A stretch of 64,000 bases of DNA from VXMO01 sp965205915 (GTDB lineage Bacteria; Chloroflexota; Dehalococcoidia; UBA6926): positions 682,001-746,000 of the forward strand of contig OZ242191.1 of the NCBI GenBank assembly GCA_965205915.1. Reading direction: 5' to 3'. Position numbers and translations under genes: made by a program. Position 1 is the first letter of the stretch, and each line of letters begins with the position of its first letter. This document shows, piece by piece, positions 63,670 through 64,000 of the stretch. The notes under the pieces are model-generated. The model did no database searches and was not told the origin of the DNA. It was given only the letters and a program-made list of their open reading frames with translations.

Positions 63670-64000
63670 TCAGCAGGGGTCTGTTCTGTGCCTATATGTC
63701 GCTGTCGTTGTCACGGTAGTTGACAGATCCGTGTCAGAGGCGGCGTCTGCGAGAAACAGCTCATCGACTGACCGCACCTGGATGGTGTAGACGGCCGCGT
63801 TGATTAGATTCTCCCGCAACACAAACGACCGTGCGTTATCCCCCCCGGTCACTGTCTGCCATCCCTCCGATGATCTCTGAGCCGTGTAGTCCGCCGGATC
63901 GAATGGCGAATAGCGATATTGGAAGTCGGTCGGTTCTCGAATCCCGATGCCGGGCACGAACGTCCAGCTTACTGTCAGGACAGCGGATGCCACGTTGGCA
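63670..64000 (-). CDS. Secreted FN3/Ig-like protein, paralogue F, 3' part
   Basis: The last ~110 codons of a gene that continues past the right edge. Nearly identical to the end of paralogue E: SWTFVPGIGIREPTDFQYRY, SPFDPADYTAQRSSEGWQTV, NAAVYTIQVRSVDELFLADA, ending YRHRTDPC. The frame stays open to base 64000, so the internal Met near 63993 is not a start. Whether the whole gene is intact cannot be seen. Confidence 0.8.
   Translation of the reverse strand, partial: ANVASAVLTVSWTFVPGIGIREPTDFQYRYSPFDPADYTAQRSSEGWQTVTGGDNARSFVLRENLINAAVYTIQVRSVDELFLADAASDTDLSTTVTTTATYRHRTDPC

Larger units (their letters stand above)
63359..64000. repeat. Segmental duplication of the selD 5' end plus FN3 3' end
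   Basis: 63359-64000 matches 60837-61484 in the same order and orientation: selD 5' part, the ~175-bp spacer (GATGCTAGCCGGATGCGTTC, ACGAAACGTCCGGCGAGTGT shared) and the FN3 gene end. Differences are scattered substitutions and small indels. The match runs into the right edge, so the duplicated unit (about 2.5 kb repeat distance) may continue. Confidence 0.92.

Overview
The window looks like a piece of a GC-rich Chloroflexota chromosome. A Dehalococcoidia / SAR202-type lineage is the best guess. This is inferred from gene content (nickel superoxide dismutase, fused tandem CaiB-type CoA-transferase, T-box-controlled ilv-leu operon, selenocysteine use, heavy use of GTG/TTG starts); no 16S gene is present to settle it. 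Core metabolism is interleaved with small toxin-antitoxin-like pairs, a family of secreted fibronectin-III proteins and a dense population of short palindromic GGAATGAC repeats.

Layout. 1-5 kb: 5' part of rpsA (minus), lipM, two tandem MFS exporters. 5-10 kb: hicAB, a peroxiredoxin whose catalytic residue is an in-frame TGA (selenocysteine), the sodX/sodN nickel-SOD module, and a DUF4160 / DUF2442-XRE pair lying between two retropepsin-like genes. 10-17.3 kb: an aromatic amino acid block. It has a Tyr/Phe-rich leader peptide with terminator attenuator before DAHP synthase, an SNF2 ATPase, tRNA-Tyr, a B3/B4-domain-TyrRS fusion and pheA. 17.3-20.1 kb (minus): HAD hydrolase, hisF, HypE-like protein. 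20.3-27.9 kb: four secreted Ig-like/FN3 paralogues, one of them broken. 28-30.7 kb: three more hicB genes, each with a ruined hicA, and an enoyl-CoA hydratase. 30.8-39 kb: fused CaiB CoA-transferase, membrane and secreted proteins, SDR protein, RlmD-Maf fusion. 39.3-46 kb: divergent serine recombinase, metallophosphatase, rplU-rpmA-rpmE, DUF1385, membrane molybdopterin oxidoreductase, comF. 46-57 kb: T-box leader then ilvB-ilvN-ilvC-leuA-(PH-like)-leuC-leuD-leuB-cimA. 57-64 kb: duplicated-domain protein, Panacea pair, small membrane protein, JAMM peptidase, selD (itself a selenoprotein), FN3 protein, and the start of a second, decayed copy of the selD/FN3 segment.

How it fits together. Two biosynthetic blocks appear to be controlled by RNA attenuation, using different logic: ribosome stalling on Tyr/Phe codons for aroF and tRNA binding by a T-box for the branched-chain operon. 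SelD supplies selenophosphate for Sec-tRNA; SelD itself and the peroxiredoxin are the Sec proteins visible here. Both the Sec-peroxiredoxin and Ni-SOD are oxidant defences and are neighbours.

The most unusual theme is the repeat family. It fills intergenic gaps, forms tandem arrays, and is also carried in frame inside genes (RlmD-Maf, CaiB-CaiB, the LipM C-terminus). At 59.2-59.5 kb an array with a 26-bp flanking duplication separates two genes that would otherwise share a TGATG stop/start. It has eroded hicA toxins while the hicB antitoxins stay intact.
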